A stretch of 64,000 nt of DNA from Metellina segmentata (Eukaryota; Arthropoda; Arachnida; Araneae; Tetragnathidae). Under the pieces are notes generated by a model. That model had not been told where the DNA came from. It searched no databases and saw only the letters and a program-made list of their open reading frames with translations. The translations under genes and the position numbers were made by a program. The DNA lies in assembly GCA_947359465.1 (NCBI GenBank), contig OX375883.1, positions 90,390,911 to 90,454,910 on the forward strand, read 5' to 3'. Positions 34,961 to 44,945 of this stretch are shown here, one piece after another (positions within the stretch are counted from its first letter, which is position 1; the number at the start of each line of letters is the position of its first letter).

Positions 34961-35636
34961 CAGTAAGAGTAATTAATACTTGATTTCATCGGATGGCATC
35001 ACAGGTTCATCTGTTTCAGATTTGTGAGAAAGTATTGGGAAAGTCGCATTCAAGAAATTTGTATTCTTTCTGCATGGAACTTAGTTAATCCCATCTAGTT
35101 TTGATACATTTTTGAAAAACTTGCGAGTATTTTTGTTTTAGAAAATAAAACGATATCATTATCATTCAACATACGTTTCAGCTATTGCATTTTTCAACTT
35201 CATTAAAGGTTCTCATTTAAAATATGAAAGATTGCAGTTAATCTTCTGAGAGTTTTACACTGATATATTCGTTCTGTAACCTTCAATCCTTTTTGTATGA
35301 CTTTTAACCAGTTTTGACCTTACTGTAGGGTAAAATCAATACTGCAAAATTAGATAATCACGAGAGGTTAAAGGAGTTAGTGGTTATTTACCAAACTATT
35401 TTACACAGACTCGTAACATGTCATCTTAAAATGATTCAAAATGACAAGGCGTTGTTCTTGGCTCTTTGCCTTCGGAAATGATGCCAGACGTTCAGCAATA
35501 ACTCGTACAGTTGCTCTATTGTGACGTTAATACAACAACCCAACTTCCAGATTCATAGTGAGTAATTTATTTTTCTTGTAGGTTCAATATCAACACAAAA
35601 AGGCACCTTGTAGATTTATCTAACTGAATTATTATA
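34961..35636. other. AT-rich spacer
   Basis: No gene. The last ~20 bp (ATCTAACTGAATTATTATA) might be the 5' tip of the Helitron copy that resumes at 36680 after the Tc1-like insertion. Confidence 0.4.
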
Positions 35637-35638
35637 TA

Positions 35639-36679
35639 CACTCTATAACAAAAAAATCTACGCACCAAGAAGGAATTGTCCGATGGAGACAAAAATTGGC
35701 GAATAGGAAAATTATGTACAAAATAGAAAATGATTAAAATTTCAGAACAATTGAATGATTTATTTCAGAGTTACAGTGACGATCTCAATAAGGTGTTGAC
35801 CCACCTCTATCCTGGATGCAAGCTGCCACACGGCGCGGCATTTCTTGCCAAATTTGCTCCAATTGTCGGACTACGTCATCAACATTCCCTACCGGATGCA
35901 GTCGCCTTCCCATCATATCCCAGGCATGCTCGATGGGAGAGAGATCTGGTGATCTGGCTGTCCAGGGAAATGATTGACAAGCTTGAAGACAGTCAACATC
36001 ATTACAGCCTGATCGAGCCAAGCACCACTGTAATCTGGCTCGACAGCGTGCAGGCGTGAGTGGTTGGTGGCGTAACGGTCGGTACGAGCTTAGATTTCGC
36101 TCTCTCAGCCGTCTGTGAATTGACATGGTGGACACTCGTGTGCGGGTCGCACGACTGATGGTTGATAGCGATGAATCAGGCGCTGTGACAGCTGATCTAA
36201 CAATCACTCTGTCCTCGCGATCTGTTGTGGCCCTACGTCGACCGCTACCATCATGACGCTGAAATCGGCCATAGTCCACCCACTCTTGCCAGCATCTTCT
36301 AATCGCCGCATCGCTTCGACTCACATGACGAGCGATTCTCCGATTTGCACAACCTGCCTCTTTCAATCCAATGATACGACCTCTTTCAAACTCTGAAAGT
36401 TGCTCGTAATGAGCTCGAATCCTTCGGCGAGGCATTTTTTCAGTCGTTGAAAGGTATCCTAAATCGCAATGCAGCAGAAATTTTTAACAACTGCTCAAGA
36501 ACAACTCCTTATATACATCTGCTGGATGCGCAGTTCCTATGCGCTGGAGATCGCACTATTCATTCATTGGACACCAGATTTTAATCATTTGCATATTTGG
36601 TCAAAACATTTTTGCATACGGAATTTCAAAGCAATCGGATGATTTCTTCTTGGTGCGGCGATTTTTTTGTTATAGAGTG
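35639..36679 (-). mobile_element. Tc1-like element with intact terminal repeats, internally deleted
   Basis: The left end CACTCTATAACAAAAAAAT mirrors the right end ATTTTTTTGTTATAGAGTG; the inverted repeats extend 33 bp with two mismatches. TA dinucleotides flank both ends (35637-35638 and 36680-36681), the Tc1/mariner target duplication. Total 1041 bp. The transposase remnant is described separately. Its ends look recent enough to be recognised by a related transposase. Confidence 0.92.
35785..36435 (-). pseudogene. Tc1-like transposase, central catalytic region deleted
   Basis: An open frame of 216 codons starts with MPRRRIRAHYEQLSEFERG. Residues about 10-110 form the paired-like HTH DNA-binding half (GRIIGLKEAGCANRRIARHV; GSGRRRATTDRED, a GRPR-like hook). 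At about residue 142 (LARSGCN) the chain jumps to CLQACQSFPWTARSPDL and PIEHAWDMMGRRL, the C-terminal region with the DD34E glutamate. The stretch carrying the first two aspartates is missing: 216 aa against about 340 in intact relatives. The frame is nevertheless uninterrupted. The product could bind terminal repeats but not catalyse, and might act as a repressor; that role is inference. It lies wholly inside the inverted repeats. Confidence 0.88.
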
Positions 36680-37003
36680 TATATAACTCTCTTACATGGC
36701 AGGCAAAAAAGACGTTGTTTGTTATTGCGTTTTGGCACCATTGTACAATTGTTTGTTTACCACGAAGCCTCGCTCCTCAATTGAATTTATAGCGTTATCA
36801 AATGAAATTTTATTGAAAAAAATATGAATTTTAGTCAAGCTGTTGCAGTTTATAGTTAGAAATCAAAGAAAGCGGTGGATCTTTTCAGGGCCATTTAAAA
36901 AACGGTCCTTTTCAGGGCCAACAATTATAATTCAACAAGACGCTTGCACTATAACTTTCGACAACAAACTCAATGAAAAAGTGTGGTTGATTCGAGAGTG
37001 CTT
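36680..37003 (+). mobile_element. Helitron family 1, 5' fragment
   Basis: ACATGGCAGGCAAAAAAGAC, TTGTTTGTTATTGCGTTTTG, a CTCCTCAATTGAATTTATAG block and TTTTCAGGGCCAACAATTAT parallel 30817-31090 of the complete Helitron. Homology stops after CAATGAAAAAGTG. The Tc1-like element has inserted at its TATA-rich 5' end. Confidence 0.75.
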
Positions 37004-37059
37004 GTCTATTTAAAAACTCATCACCTGAGTATTAAGCGGTCAGATCACGGAACAGCTCG

Positions 37060-37232
37060 AATGGTGCTAGCTCAGTGGAAAAACCCACTAAAAAATTGGG
37101 AAACGTCTCAATCGAGCATTTGTCATCTGACCGTTGTTCAAACTTACGTGGTGTTGTCCTTGGGTTTTATCACGGACTGTCGTCAATAGCCCGTAGTGTT
37201 GCCCCGGTGAGACGTTAGTTAAAATACCTACC
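37060..37232 (+). mobile_element. SINE 3' body fragment
   Basis: TTGTCATCTGACCGTTGTTC, ACGTGGTGTTGTCCTTGGG, CACGGACTGTCGTCAATAGC, GGTGAGACGTTAGTTAAAAT and the tail ACCTACCTAACG are the SINE 3' region. The head is missing or unrecognisable. Confidence 0.75.
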
Positions 37233-38110
37233 TAACGCCTTTAACACTTTTACTATAGACATAAGTAGACTACCTGGGAAGATAAAAAGTCTTCCGGTTC
37301 AGACATAATTTATATTTATGTGAGGCATTTTCTGTCAAACTAACTAGCTTGACAGGAGTTGATAGTAGACACTGCTTTTAAGTTTCTGGGGTGGAATGTG
37401 TTTTGTAAATGTTCCGCACTTGAGGTATTTTTCAGATAAGATTTCAACTCATCTCCAATAAAAATTTCAAAGATTGAATTCCGAATTTCCTTGCTAAATT
37501 TGATTTGAAAATCCATCAAGATTAACCCTCCAAGTGATGGCTGCTCGAGATCTCTAAAGATCATAAAATTCTTGTCAAGCTTTTCAATTACAAGATATTG
37601 GGTCCAAGATTTGTCTGATTTGTTAATGGTGACATCAAAGCTGCAATATCAATCCAAGGGAATGAAAATCCAAACTGTAAAAAGTTTTTATCATAGGATG
37701 GCCTCTTCAAAGCAGATGAACCACCACTAGGATTAAACCCGGCAGGAAATGTAATCTGTTTCTTTTTTTTTAACGCGAAGGGCAGAAGATGCAATCTGTT
37801 TATTTTTGTAAAAAGAAAGTTCACAGTAACGTCACAATCTCTCTTGCAAAAATATAAAAGATATATTCAATTTAAAAATTATGTATTTAAAGAAAATCAT
37901 ATTTTTAGGTATAGATCTAAAGTGAAATTATCCACAGATTTCAAATCCGTTTAAATATTTACTCTTATCTAATGGTCTAGGAAATAGAAAAAATAACAAA
38001 GTGACTCCAGTTAAAAGATTATTTGTTTTTATCGTCTGTCTGGGAAATCATTCCTCCGCGCAAAATCTAAACAATCCAGTCAAAATGTCGCAGTGGAAAC
38101 GTTTGAGCGG
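37233..38110. repeat. Spacer with one copy of a dispersed ~250-bp sequence (37315-37560)
   Basis: TGAGGCATTTTCTGTCAAAC, TCTGGGGTGGAATGTGTTTT and ATTTCAAAGATTGAATTCCG recur in diverged form at 40085-40310 (CGAGACATTTTCTGTCAAAC, TCTGAGGTAGAATGTGTTTC, ATTCCAAAGAATGAAAATCG). The nature of the element is unknown. Short minus-strand frames here are not convincing genes. Confidence 0.5.
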
Positions 38111-38114
38111 AGAC

Positions 38115-38335
38115 TACGCATTTCCATTTAATTGCGAAGAGCGAAATGAGAAAATTGGCATGGTTTCAAAGGCTGACGTCAATAGTGACGATTGTGACGT
38201 GACGTCAGAGAGGAAAATAGAAGAATATGGTCTACCTGTGTGCCAAATTCCATTACTGCAAGTCCCATTGATTCGTCAGGATTTTGAAACAAACAAACAA
38301 ACAGACAGACAAATACTTTGGTGAAAGCATTATTC
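38115..38335 (-). mobile_element. Helitron-like 5' fragment, family 2
   Basis: Matches 57935-58222: AAAATTGGCATGG, CTACCTGTGTGCCAAATTCC, ATTCGTCAGGATTTTG and the AAACAAACAAACAGACAGAC tract. On the minus strand this is the element's 5' side, with a GTTT-type microsatellite close to the terminus. It carries two perfect TGACGTCA sites (38174-38181, 38200-38207). The overlapping 107-codon plus-strand frame is a translation of this repeat. Confidence 0.55.
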
Positions 38336-40084
38336 TGAAATTACATTCAAATGACATGTCAAAATTCACCAGACGTTACGAAATATACTCCCACAATACT
38401 ATCGCCTTTTGTACTTAGCTTTACAGGAACATCTTACAGATAAATTGGAGTTAGTGATATGAGGTCTATGTAAATATAATATTCCTTTGGTGAAATTGGG
38501 TGTTTTTCTTTTTTTAAATATAAGGACAAAACATCATCAATGCGACAAATGAAAATTAAAAATGGTGTAGAAAATAATCGAAATTTAGCTTCTATAAATT
38601 ATTTATGACGTTTTTAATACGCCTGTCTTCTTTTTTACGCAATTCTGTCTTCGGAATAGATATTTCAAAGTCTAGTTCTGAGCGAAAATTCCATTCAATA
38701 TAATTAAAGACCAAAAAAATTATTAAAATATAGGAACATGATCGAGTAAATTAGATTTAGAATCTTTTGTGTACTATTTTTTTGTTAATATTCAGTTCAA
38801 AAGAAAGGAATAAATCACTTAATTTTTTTTTTCCTGGGACAGTTTACTTTTTATCGCAGATGGATTAAAGTTCTGTTTAGAGATTTGAGTATTTCTTTCA
38901 ACTAAAATTGAAGTAATGCGTTTAGGGAATTTTTTTTGCCACTAAAGCAATACATAACTTGAATTTTCTTGGTGATTACTAAACGTTATAGCGTATTGAT
39001 ATTATGTGATCCTTTAATTTATGTGCTAGACTTACAGATAGTCCTTCTTTTGTTATGGATAGTTTTGCATCTGATAAAGAAAATCAATTTGAAATTCAAA
39101 GCAGTTGTAAGGGACAAAAAATTAATTGAATGCGTAAAGTTCTTTTTTTTTTATACTAACTCAATGGAAGCCACAGTACGTAAATTGAAGAATAAAATAA
39201 TTCTTGTAGTCACATTTAATTTGAAATTATTGTCTAGTATTCCTGAAGTAAATTATTTTTTACTGGGATTGGTTTAGCAACTTTGATACTGGGATCAAGT
39301 AATCAGAACGCAGTTATAAGTGAAAAAAATCACAAACTTTTAGCTCCGATTTTTAAATGTTGATTCAAACGATAATGTTTTATGTGTACTTAAAAAAATA
39401 AATTTATTAATCAACTGAAAAATGGCAATCTTTCTAATGGCACTGATCTAAAATTTTTTTTGATTAATTCATTCAAAATTTAGCGTCAAAATTGGGTTTC
39501 GAATATGGGAATTCAAGAATGTGACTTCCAAACGATTTGAGAAAATTGGGTAAAACATTGCGATTGAAACTTAATGTTTGTGTTAAATCTACTCAGGATT
39601 TTTTCTCATTTATTACGTTCATCAACTGTTGTTATTTTAGTTAAATTTTATTTTCCATTACTTCTTTCTTAAATTAACTTACTTATGTAAGCCTCGTAGA
39701 GTTTGCATTTGTTCAATAAAGAATAGCGGATGTAGGGATATTGATATTTGAACCTGATGGAATAAATGAAATAAATTAATATTATGGAATAAATGAAACT
39801 GACAGGAATTTTGGACGATAGTTTTTTTCTGTGAACATTCAAAAATTAATTTACAGTTTGAAGAATTAAAGTGCAGTTATATATTAACATTAAAAGTAAT
39901 TATATTGACTAATGGCGAGTGATTGTTGCGTAACTCAGAATATTTATTCTAACTGGCAAACAGCTTTCGCGTATACAAAAGGAATAAAGATTAATATTTC
40001 TTTAAAAGCATTAAAATTGACTTAAATATCGATATTCTTTTAAATTTAAACTAATTTACTAGAATTCAAATATTTCAGAAGAAT
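38336..40084. other. AT-rich spacer
   Basis: Low-complexity AT-rich DNA. A 102-codon plus-strand frame (38969-39277) is hydrophobic and rich in L/I/K/F, matches nothing I recognise and is not called. Confidence 0.45.
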
Positions 40085-40310
40085 TTACTATGCGAGACAT
40101 TTTCTGTCAAACGAAATTTAGGTGACGTTATTGCTTCTGAGGTAGAATGTGTTTCCTGTATGTATTCCAAAAGTGACGTCACTTTGCTTGTATTTCTTAT
40201 ACAATTTCAGTATTTCGAAAAATTCCAAAGAATGAAAATCGAATAGATGTGTGATATTTGATTAATCAACGACTGTTAAAATGAGAGACGATCATCACCA
40301 AAGTGGAGAT
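40085..40310. repeat. Second copy of the dispersed ~250-bp sequence
   Basis: Partner of 37315-37560. It includes the 16-bp palindrome AAAGTGACGTCACTTT (40170-40185), which contains a perfect CRE-type TGACGTCA. Confidence 0.55.
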
Positions 40311-40436
40311 AAATTTTAATTTTAGGTAACCCCAATATGATCATGTGAACAGTTTAGCTGTAAATGGTCAAATTTAATGCCTTCTTTATAATAAAACGAT
40401 ACTGATATCAGCTTTTGATCAATGCTCCTGTAATGA

Positions 40437-40950
40437 GCTTAGCCACCACTGCAAAAATTAACTTACGATGCAATAGTATATATAAAAGTGTAATTTAAAC
40501 TTACCATGAAGCAATTTTTAGTAGAAAAAGTTGCACTGTTTCTTTCGGCTTGCTAAATTGGTGACTGAAGGAAGTGATTTAAACATGCAAAAATTTACAG
40601 CTTCCATGGAAGGTCCACGATGGAAGTTAAATCGCCAATGCGATTTTGATCACTTTCAACAACCACCAGAGCCTCTGGGATATCACACACTGCTCATTTA
40701 CTACCATGGCTTCACTCCATTCATTGCTGCTCAGCCTTGTCTCACGCAAATGGCAAGCATTCTACTAGTGATGTCATGTATCCAATTTTGGTTACCGCTA
40801 AATTCTGAAGACGGTATATTGTAGATAGCTTAGCCACCACTACAATAATTAACTTACGATGCAGCAGTTTATATAACAGTGTAACACAACTCTACCATGA
40901 AATAAGTTTTAGTAGACAAAGTTGTACTGTTCCATTCTAGCTTGATAAAC
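40437..40950. repeat. ~115-bp direct repeats bracketing 265 bp
   Basis: AGCTTAGCCACCACTGC...AATTAACTTACGATGCA starts at about 40438 and recurs at about 40828. Both copies run through TATATAA-AGTGTAA, ACCATGAA, TTTTTAGTAGA-AAAGTTG and CTGTT to GCTTG. Between them an open plus-strand frame (40531-40824) has no family that I recognise. The arrangement resembles a tiny LTR-like or tandem-duplicated element. The right repeat ends at the TA where the next transposon inserted. Confidence 0.65.
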
Positions 40951-41257
40951 TACCGACTGTCCTAAAAGTTTCCGTACTCCAACTTTAAAAATTACTGCCG
41001 GTGGTTCTTTTGGAATTATTGAATTTTATCGTCTGCTAATAGTTTTTTCGATTCTTTAATATTTTAGTTTGGTTTTCCTCGTGCTCAAGCTGTGCGATAA
41101 TAAAGTTCCACATCATTTTGTTCTTCATTGCAAGATGAGTTAATCACGCATTCAGAGAATTGCGCTGTTTAAGGCTTATTTTGAATGTAAATCATATGAA
41201 AGATGTAAATAATTTTGGTGACATAAATATCCAAATGATGCAGCACCGAGTAATGAT

Positions 41258-41750
41258 ATGTTAAATCAACTCGTTCGGCAATTTTGTGAGACAGGTTCAT
41301 TGGAACACAAAACAATGGAGTGGAAGACCGAAACTCTTTACACCAGACTTAGTGCAAGAACCTCAACGAAGGATATTGCAATTCCCTTATCAATCCGTGA
41401 GGCGTTTGTTGCAACAAATGGGAACATCACAGGGATGGATAGGTAAGGCCTTAAGAGCTTTGCATTTTCGTGCTTATCGTGTAAAAACGTCACAAGAGCT
41501 AAAGTCATCGGACAATGAGAAGCGGCTTCATTATTGCCGATGGTATTGCGATCGATTCATCTCAAGAAACCTTTGGACAGCTCATTCCCCAGATCTGAGC
41601 ATCCCTGCCTTTTTTCTGTGGGGATATTTAAAGAACAAAGTTAAGGAAGATAATCACCAAACGATAGGTGATCTTAAAATTGCCATTACTCAAAGGATAC
41701 ACGAAGTCGTTTCTAAAAATATGTGCAAACGATTTCAGATTTGCCCCTAA
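41258..41750 (+). pseudogene. Tc1/mariner-type transposase pseudogene, core deleted
   Basis: The first part reads LNQLVRQFCETGSLEHK, the end of the N-terminal helix-turn-helix region that precedes the GRPK/GRP hook (SGRPKLFTPDLV in the other phase). After a frameshift the chain continues RRLLQQMGTSQGW and LRALHFRAYRVKTSQEL, normal for the linker. It then passes directly from HYCRWYCDRFI to AHSPDLSIPAFFLWGYLKNK, the C-terminal acidic-residue region of insect DFFLWG-type transposases. The two upstream catalytic aspartates are gone, and the DFFLWG aspartate is itself changed to alanine. About 155 codons remain of an expected 330-350, so the product is inactive. Confidence 0.8.
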
Positions 41751-41857
41751 GAAAAGAGCGGAAATTTTGAACATTTATTATAAATGTAAGTTCAATTTTT
41801 TTTTGTACGTTGGCTTAAAAGTGCTTTTTACCATCAACATAAAAATAATTGTTTTAA

Positions 41858-42536
41858 GGGGGTCCGGGACGCATTGAAAAATAAATTAATTAATTAATTT
41901 AGAATTTAGAATTTTTTTTGTACTGATTACCCATCTAACTAATAAACGAAATCACAACACAAAATTTTTCCAAAAAATTCCTGAGGTTCAAAATATTCTT
42001 GATCAATTTTCAAAATTCTTGCAGTAAATTATTCACAAATTTATTAACTTTAATTTTGATTCAGCAATTTAAAAAATATTAATTTAATAAAAAATAAAAA
42101 ATATTTCAATGAAAATTTTAAGGTACTTTTTTTGTAAAGTCATATTTTTAAAAGTAAATATTTGTTTCAAATTTGCTGAATCGAAATTAAAGTATAATGT
42201 TTGAAAAAGATATATTCCAAATTTCAACCCTTAAACTTTATCGGTTTTCGTCTTATAGCAATATGAATACAGGAAATCTTGAAAAAATGCATCATGGAGA
42301 AAAACGCATTTAAAGTTTTAAGGACAGATGTTGTTGCCATGACAACAACCGTCAAGAGTGTTAGAATTTCAAAACAACGCACTACAAAAATTATTATATC
42401 TCTAGTTCTAATTAAGATAGAAACATGATTTAGATGTCATTTTAAGCAGAAAAATACAGAGAGAGAGAGAGAGAGAGAGAATTTCTAAAAATTATAAAAA
42501 AAAAAATTCGAAAATTTGACGATTTCTGTGTCCCCT
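41858..42536 (+). mobile_element. TTAA-flanked MITE, copy 2 (nested)
   Basis: Begins GGGGGTCCGGGACGCATTG and is collinear with 22300-23035. The right end is damaged (GTGTCCCC, missing GGAC), but TTAA is present on both sides (41854-41857, 42537-42540). It contains a (GA)n expansion at 42459-42480 that copy 1 lacks. Located between the transposase remnant and the 3' terminal repeat of the host transposon, it inserted later. Confidence 0.85.
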
Positions 42537-42603
42537 TTAAAAATTGTTGTTTTTGTATAATAAATTCACTAATCGTCAGTATAGGAACTTTTAGGAGACA
42601 CTG

Positions 42604-43360
42604 TACAAACTTCTTTTTACTAGGCTGATCTTTGAAATGTGCAATAACATATGATAAGTTGAAATAGAATGCTTAACTGTAATTTCCCTGTGATTTGAGC
42701 AAGCTGTGGATTCAAAATGGCGAGTTCCTGTCACAAGTGCCGAAATGCAAACGATTCCTTCCAACAAGTCGTCTGCAGGTAAGGCAGGAGAACGAGGAGA
42801 GCGTGAGCAGACATGTGTAGGGGGTCATAAATACGAATCGTTTTCCCTATCTCCATTCGAACAGAGAAGGAGAAAAGTCGTTTGTCATTCCGTTATCTGT
42901 CAGCCGATATCGAGTCCCCTGAAAAACGTCTCGTAATTTGGAAACACCGAACTCGACAGATACGATTCTGCTTAATGTCCCGTGGCTACCGTCCCGTTCC
43001 TTTTTCGAATGAATTACCTCCTCCCTGATAACAGACGATATTTTTTTCCTCTGTTTATTTTCCGAACGCTTTTTTTTTTATTTCGACTCTTCTTTATCGT
43101 TCCTTTTCTCCCAGTTCGATTCTATTACGTTTTTGGCACTCATAATTGAATACGCGAGTGACAAATGGCAAACGATCGCGAGAGCAATTCGGTGACATAA
43201 AGTCGAGCTGCAGACGATTTTTTATCGCTTGGGGTGCTCCTGGGGTGCGAGAATAATGAATAAGTAAGTACCAAAGAACGGCGGGGAACTGCTTTTGTGG
43301 AACAAATTACAGCCTACTTAGAAAAGTTATCAGGACAATGAGGTAAGGAGATTACGTTCG
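42604..43360. promoter_or_regulatory. Candidate regulatory island
   Basis: Non-repetitive, more G+C-rich DNA with GGCACTCATAATTGAATACG, GCAAACGATCGCGAGAGC and GGTGCGAGAATAATGAATAAG. A 76-codon plus-strand frame (42706-42936) is unrecognised. The regulatory idea rests on composition and motif impression only. Confidence 0.3.
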
Positions 43361-44019
43361 AATGACCCTCTGTGAGAACATTCAAAATAAATAGAACATA
43401 AGTAGTGATAAAAGTTAAAGGAGAACTTTCTAAAGCCCATCAATACTGTTTTAAAGCTATAAAATACTTGAAATGGCGGTTTAACTGTTTATAGAGATAA
43501 GAACCGTCTGCTTTTATCTGGAATATTATTATTCTTCGTTTAATGAGTTCTTAAATATTTCAGAAATGTATTTAGTTGGAAGAACTCCTTTTTGGTATTC
43601 TGATGACGTAATGTATGGGACTCTAAAGGGCTATTTCAAATTCCTTTAGTTTATTTCTTTTTTTGACGTGAACATAAAAATCATACTAACATAGCTTATC
43701 ACAATCTGAAATTAATTATTCCTATATTTTTCAATGGTGTTATCTTTGTAAGTCGATTATGGAATTCATAGACAGGAACTATGTCTCAGATAATGTTGCT
43801 TTTGATAAACAGTTCTCAACGTTTTCCCTAAAAATAGTTGGCCCTATGGAGCATATCCCCTTTAGGTATGTCCCTATTAAACTATGCCAACAATTTCATT
43901 CAGTGTTATAAAAAATAATTAAATTTTTAAAAAACGAAATCCAGATGATAACTTTTACTAATTGTTTCAGTCAAAACTGTATTTGAATCAAGGTTTACTA
44001 TATATTTAGAACATAAATG
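43361..44019. other. AT-rich spacer
   Basis: No gene or repeat recognised. Confidence 0.5.
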
Positions 44020-44400
44020 CAACTGTAGTAATTTTTGGCGTCCTACATGCATTTTTAGTAATTCTGGTGTCATAAATGCCTCTTTATTAAACTTTGGTGT
44101 CATAAATGCATTTTTAGTAAAAATAAAATTGTTGGTATCATAAATAGATTTTTAGTAACATTTGGTGTCATAAATGCCTTTTTATTAAACTTTGGTGTCA
44201 TAAATGCATTTTTAGTAAAAATAAAATTGTTGGTATCATAAATGGATTTTTAGTACTATTTGGTGTCATGAATGCATTTTTATTAGAACTATACAGCAAA
44301 TGTATGGCTTAGAAGTACATTTTATAGATTATTTGTGTCACAAATGCATTTTCATCCAGAGCTTTTACTAAGTCTTTGGATCATAAACGCATTTGATTGG
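44020..44400. repeat. ~35-bp minisatellite
   Basis: Roughly ten units of TTTGGTGTCATAAATGCA, TTTTTAGTAA with variants (ATCATAAATGGATTTTTAGT, GTCATAAATGCCTTTTTATT). A larger block of about 120 bp also recurs (AAAATAAAATTGTTGGTATC at about 44120 and 44220). Confidence 0.8.
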
Positions 44401-44945
44401 GCATTTCTAGCACTTTTAAAGGTAATCAGTCTCCTAGCTCTTGTACTATGTAAAATAAAATATTCGAAGAGACCCCCCCCCCCCGTGAAAGAAAGAGTCT
44501 AAAATATATATTTAGTATATTTATTTTTGTTTGATGTTATTTATAACTATCAATTCTACAATGTACGCTATTTCGTCAATATTTCTTATGACGCACATGC
44601 ATTTCTCCTAGTAATATTCTCGGTCGTGAAGCAATATTTTCAGTTTATATATATAAAATAAAATTGATTGTATTTGCATATTTGGTTACTTGTAAGAAAT
44701 AAATATGTATATATTTGTATTTATGGATCTGCATTGATAGATATGGACCTTATAGATCATACATCTTTCTCCATTCTAGAATATGAAGTAAATTTTTTTC
44801 AAATGTATATGGGCTTTCATGTAGAGATGCTTCATTCGTATACTTATCGTGTATCATGTGAAAAAGGATTCAATACTTGGCATGAAAGTATTTATATTTA
44901 TTGCATAGTTATATAAATATTTTTATTCAATCAAAGTAATATCCC
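44401..44945. other. AT-rich spacer
   Basis: Contains a poly-C run (44474-44484) and TA-rich patches. An 82-codon plus-strand frame (44668-44916) is low-complexity and unsupported. Confidence 0.45.

Larger units (their letters stand above)
40953..42603 (+). mobile_element. Tc1/mariner-superfamily element with a nested MITE
   Basis: The left terminus CCGACTGTCCTAAAAGTTTCC mirrors the right terminus GGAACTTTTAGGAGACACTG, and TA lies just outside each (40951-40952, 42604-42605). The transposase remnant occupies 41258-41750. The interval 41858-42536 is a separate TTAA-type MITE. Without that insert the element is about 970 bp. A 5' fragment of a sister copy is at 46780-47012. Confidence 0.85.

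Noticed and set aside
35730..36059. 109-codon plus-strand frame
   Set aside because: Opposite-strand shadow of the Tc1-like transposase remnant at 35785-36435.
40531..40824. 97-codon frame as a host gene
   Set aside because: Lies between ~115-bp direct repeats, has no recognisable domain, and starts within the repeat itself. Treated as part of an unclassified element.
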